A stretch of 23,587 nt of DNA from an uncultured Mycoplasmatota bacterium (GTDB taxonomy: Bacteria > Bacillota_I > Bacilli_A > RF39 > UBA660): positions 1 to 23,587 of the forward strand of contig CANPBV010000009.1 in NCBI GenBank assembly GCA_947572405.1, in the 5' to 3' direction. A model generated the notes under the pieces. That model ran no database searches and was not told the origin of the DNA. It was given only the letters and a program-made list of their open reading frames with translations. The first letter of the stretch is position 1. Every line of letters starts with the position of its first letter. The translations under genes and the position numbers were made by a program. Shown here one piece after another: positions 21,457-23,587 of the stretch.

Positions 21457-21966
21457 TTATTTAAAATATCCATTTTGAACCATTTTGGTCTCATTGACTA
21501 CTAAGAAGGCTTTATCGTCTAATTCTTTGACAATCGATTGTAAATGATTGAATCTTTTTTTATCAATTTCAATAAATAACATTAGTTTATCTTCTTCTTG
21601 ACCTTTGACGTTAATTACGGATACTGCATATCCTTCTTTTCTTAAGTTATCTATCATAGATGATTTTTTGATGCTTGTGATGATTTGAACACCAAAGGTT
21701 CCAGGAATAAATTTTTGTGAAATAAAGCCACCTATATAGGTTCCCGTTGCGTATCCTCCTGCATATGAAAGGGCGATAGCAATACTAGTTAATTCTGTAT
21801 TCATTGCTTCTTGAACAATAATAAACCAAATGAGAACTTCTATAAATCCAATTAAACTTGCATATCCTTTTTTTCCCTTCACTGTTAAAACGGTTCTAAC
21901 GGTTCCTAAAGAAACGTCCATAATTCTTGCACAAAATATTTTAGTGCATAATATGAATAATTCCAT
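21457..21966 (-). CDS. UPF0316 / DUF2179-family membrane protein (YebE-like)
   Basis: The 169-residue protein has about three hydrophobic segments in its first 85 residues. They contain the family signature MDVSLGTVRTVLTVKGKKG (16-34) and IGFIEVLIWFIIVQEA. The small C-terminal alpha/beta DUF2179 domain (about 93-165) follows. The family is common in Bacillota and its function is unknown. The ATG follows AGGAG, and a weak promoter (TTTTCA, 18 bp, TATACT at 21992-22021) lies upstream. Confidence 0.85.
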   Translation of the reverse strand: MELFILCTKIFCARIMDVSLGTVRTVLTVKGKKGYASLIGFIEVLIWFIIVQEAMNTELTSIAIALSYAGGYATGTYIGGFISQKFIPGTFGVQIITSIKKSSMIDNLRKEGYAVSVINVKGQEEDKLMLFIEIDKKRFNHLQSIVKELDDKAFLVVNETKMVQNGYFK

Positions 21967-21991
21967 GCATTCACTCTCCTAATCTAAAAGT

Positions 21992-22021
21992 AGTATATCA
22001 TATTATTAGTATTACTGAAAA
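21992..22021 (-). promoter_or_regulatory. Weak promoter of the UPF0316 gene
   Basis: On the minus strand, TTTTCA (22016-22021), an 18-bp spacer and TATACT (21992-21997). Confidence 0.45.
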
Positions 22022-22230
22022 GTTTTTTTCTATTCCCGAATTATTTTGATTTCGCAATATTAAAAGACGAAAATATTACATTTTTTATGCGAAAGTATGT
22101 TTAGAAAATCAAATCACAATTGTTCGAATAAAAAGGATATGGGTATCAAAAAAGGGAATGTGACATAGATATTAATTGGGATCATTTGTTTTTTATATAT
22201 TTTTGTTAAGAAATGATACCAAAATACTAC
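22022..22230. other. Divergent intergenic region between the UPF0316 gene and rpsF
   Basis: No gene is visible. An inverted repeat ATCATTT/AAATGAT (about 22174-22180 and 22211-22217) flanks an AT-rich loop just before the rpsF promoter; its role is unclear. Confidence 0.35.
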
Positions 22231-22259
22231 TTTACAAAAGCATTTGTTTTTGTTATAAT
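22231..22259 (+). promoter_or_regulatory. Strong sigma-A promoter of rpsF-ssb-rpsR
   Basis: TTTACA (22231-22236), a 17-bp spacer and a perfect TATAAT (22254-22259). The transcript would have a leader of about 60 nt. Confidence 0.8.
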
Positions 22260-22263
22260 CTAT

Positions 22264-22292
22264 AGCGAGTATTGATTTACTCCTTGCTTTTT
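22264..22292 (+). promoter_or_regulatory. Leader hairpin of rpsF mRNA (candidate S6:S18 autoregulatory site)
   Basis: AGC-GAGTA and TACTC-CTT-GCT form a stem with a 3-nt bulge in the rpsF leader. In many bacteria an S6:S18 dimer binds an rpsF leader RNA to repress the operon. Position and operon content fit, but I cannot confirm the motif. Confidence 0.35.
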
Positions 22293-22326
22293 ATAAAAGC
22301 CAATAGACCATAAGGAGGTGTAGAAA

Positions 22327-22617
22327 ATGAGAAATTATGAGATTATGTTTATCGTTAGACCAACTTTAGGAGAGGAAGAACTTAAAAAAGTTGTAGAAAA
22401 CTTTTCAGGAATTTTAACTTCAAATGGAGCTAAAGTGATTGAAACCAAAGACATGGGCCAACGAGAATTAGCTTATGAAATTAAAAAATTTAAAAGTGGC
22501 TACTATTTTGTTTTTGAGGTGGAAGCAAATGATGATGTAGCGATTAGAGAATTTGATCGTTTAGCGCTTATCAGTAATGATATCATTCGTCATTTAGTTA
22601 CAAAAATAGAAAAGTAG
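22327..22617 (+). CDS. rpsF: Ribosomal protein bS6
   Basis: This 96-residue bS6 protein is part of the small-subunit platform, where it binds next to bS18. Typical features are MRNYEIMFIVRPTLGEEE at the N-terminus, the QRELAYEIKKFKSGYYFVFE strand pair, and the LISNDIIRHLVTKIEK end. A strong AAGGAGGTG ribosome binding site precedes it. It is the first gene of the conserved rpsF-ssb-rpsR operon. Confidence 0.97.
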   Translation: MRNYEIMFIVRPTLGEEELKKVVENFSGILTSNGAKVIETKDMGQRELAYEIKKFKSGYYFVFEVEANDDVAIREFDRLALISNDIIRHLVTKIEK

Positions 22618-22631
22618 AAAAGAGGTATTAT

Positions 22632-23117
22632 ATGAACCGTGTTGTATTGATCGGAAGATTAACAGGAAAACCAGAATTACGTTATACAGGATCAAATTTA
22701 CCTTATGCCCGTTTTTCATTGGCAGTAAATAGAAATTTTAGTAATGCACAAGGACAAAGGGAAACAGACTTTATTAACATTGTTGTTTGGAGAAAACAAG
22801 CAGAGAATGTGTGTAATTTTTTAGATAAAGGAAGTTTGGTTTCTGTAGAAGGTAGAATACAAACAGGAAGTTATGATGATAAAGATGGGAACAAACGCTA
22901 TACAACAGATGTTGTGGCAGATGCTGTTCAATTCTTAGAATCAAAAGCACAAAATCAAAATAGAGTAGCAAATGGTTCAAATGAACCAACTCCATATGAT
23001 TATCAAAATAATTATTCAAGTGGAAATATGGAGCCAATGAATGATATTAATGTAGATAATGATCCGTTTGCTGATTTTGGAGATAGTGTATCAATTGATG
23101 ATAACTTCTTAGACTAA
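22632..23117 (+). CDS. ssb: Single-stranded DNA-binding protein SSB
   Basis: The 161-residue protein has the OB-fold of SSB (about 1-105), with MNRVVLIGRLTGKPELRYT, FINIVVWRKQAENVCNFLDKG and VEGRIQTGSYDDKDGN. It coats single-stranded DNA in replication and repair. A flexible Asn/Gln-rich linker leads to an acidic tail ending SIDDNFLD. The standard tail ends in Pro-Phe (as in DDDLPF), which binds partner proteins; here that is replaced. The middle position in the operon matches Bacillus ssbA. Confidence 0.95.
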   Translation: MNRVVLIGRLTGKPELRYTGSNLPYARFSLAVNRNFSNAQGQRETDFINIVVWRKQAENVCNFLDKGSLVSVEGRIQTGSYDDKDGNKRYTTDVVADAVQFLESKAQNQNRVANGSNEPTPYDYQNNYSSGNMEPMNDINVDNDPFADFGDSVSIDDNFLD

Positions 23118-23131
23118 AGGGAGGAAAAAAC

Positions 23132-23350
23132 ATGGCTGAATTTTATAGAAAAAAGAAAAAAATCTGTCAAATGTGCGCTGGTAAAAGCGTAGATTATAAA
23201 GATCCAGAAATTATAAAAAAATATATTAGTAATGATAAAGGTAAAATCTTACCAAGAAGAATTACAGGAGCATGCGCGAAGCATCAAAGACATATTGCAA
23301 ATGAAATTAAGAAAGCACGTTTTATGGCTTTAATACCTTTTGTAAAATAA
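23132..23350 (+). CDS. rpsR: Ribosomal protein bS18 (Cys-containing form)
   Basis: This 72-residue bS18 has KILPRRITGACAKHQRHIANEIKKARFMALIPFV, typical of the family. It has Cys12 and Cys15 (CQMC) and Cys48 (GACAKHQR), as in the zinc-binding or cysteine-rich version of S18; Bacillus S18 lacks this set. GGGAGG precedes the ATG. It closes the operon and is followed by a terminator. Confidence 0.96.
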   Translation: MAEFYRKKKKICQMCAGKSVDYKDPEIIKKYISNDKGKILPRRITGACAKHQRHIANEIKKARFMALIPFVK

Positions 23351-23370
23351 GATCATTAGGGTCTTTTTTT
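23349..23370 (+). terminator. Terminator of the rpsF operon
   Basis: AAGATC (23349-23354) pairs with GGTCTT (23360-23365), with one G-T wobble and a 5-nt loop, and runs into seven T. Confidence 0.7.
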
Positions 23371-23587
23371 ATTGGATTTTAATTAGAAATGTATTGTATA
23401 TAAGAGTATAGGGACTGCATTATTAAAAAAGTTTGTAATGGTCCAAAGAGTTGATAGATGATAAATCAAAAGTATTATTTTGCGAGTTTACACTTCCTAT
23501 TATGTATTTTTCATATAGATCAAAATAAAGTAATAAAAATTGTATGTTTGAATATTTGTATCAAAATAGTTACAAAATGGGGATAAA
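23371..23587. other. Window end without a recognised gene
   Basis: AT-rich sequence with no supportable open frame or RNA gene. Confidence 0.4.

Noticed and set aside
1..23587. CRISPR array, tRNA or rRNA genes
   Set aside because: No regularly spaced repeats and no cloverleaf or rRNA-like segments were recognised by eye; a covariance-model scan was not possible.

Overview
The window comes from a low-GC, spore-forming, Gram-positive-type bacterium (Bacillota, probably a Bacilli/Erysipelotrichia-like gut lineage; the exact taxon is inference). It uses the standard bacterial code: TGG encodes Trp and TGA is used as a stop. The main support is a run of core genes in Bacillus-like order: rpiB, a DUF1146 (YwzB-like) gene, spoIID, spoIIQ, spoIIID and mbl, followed later by tagO, cdaA-cdaR, trmL and rpsF-ssb-rpsR.

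Layout. 1-317 is the 3' end of a surface-type protein gene. 565-3020 (minus) is a two-gene operon of FemAB/MurM-type peptidoglycan branching enzymes with a clear sigma-A promoter. 3438-7997 (plus) runs from an alpha/beta hydrolase and rpiB through the sporulation and cell-shape genes. 8257-12770 is an accessory island: a small zinc-ribbon gene, a decayed IS91-type transposase, and a composite-transposon-like unit. That unit has ISAs1-type ends, a 310-bp direct repeat and an apparent 8-bp target duplication. Its cargo is a truncated RhuM-family gene and an alpha/beta hydrolase broken by a roughly 103-bp MITE-like insertion. 12825-15196 (plus) holds tagO, a DUF421 gene and a NUDIX hydrolase. 15260-21966 (minus) holds cdaR/cdaA (c-di-AMP synthesis), a membrane-anchored acidic protein with a repeated EDLNxPFG motif, trmL, two thioredoxin-fold envelope proteins, a stand-alone Clp-type AAA+ ATPase, a triple-LysM protein and a DUF2179/UPF0316 membrane protein. 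22327-23350 (plus) is rpsF-ssb-rpsR.

How the genes fit together. Much of the window concerns the envelope and spore formation: peptidoglycan cross-bridges (FemAB), side-wall synthesis guided by Mbl, wall-polymer linkage (TagO), c-di-AMP turgor and wall signalling (CdaA/CdaR), engulfment (SpoIID/SpoIIQ), mother-cell regulation (SpoIIID), and perhaps the spore coat or wall (LysM protein). The most informative structures are two nested mobile-element events. Removing the MITE-like element and one 9-bp repeat restores an in-frame 284-residue hydrolase whose stop lies 17 nt before rhuM. The outer ends of the two ISAs1 copies share one target duplication, as expected if the whole segment moved as a unit. 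I found no CRISPR array, tRNA or rRNA.
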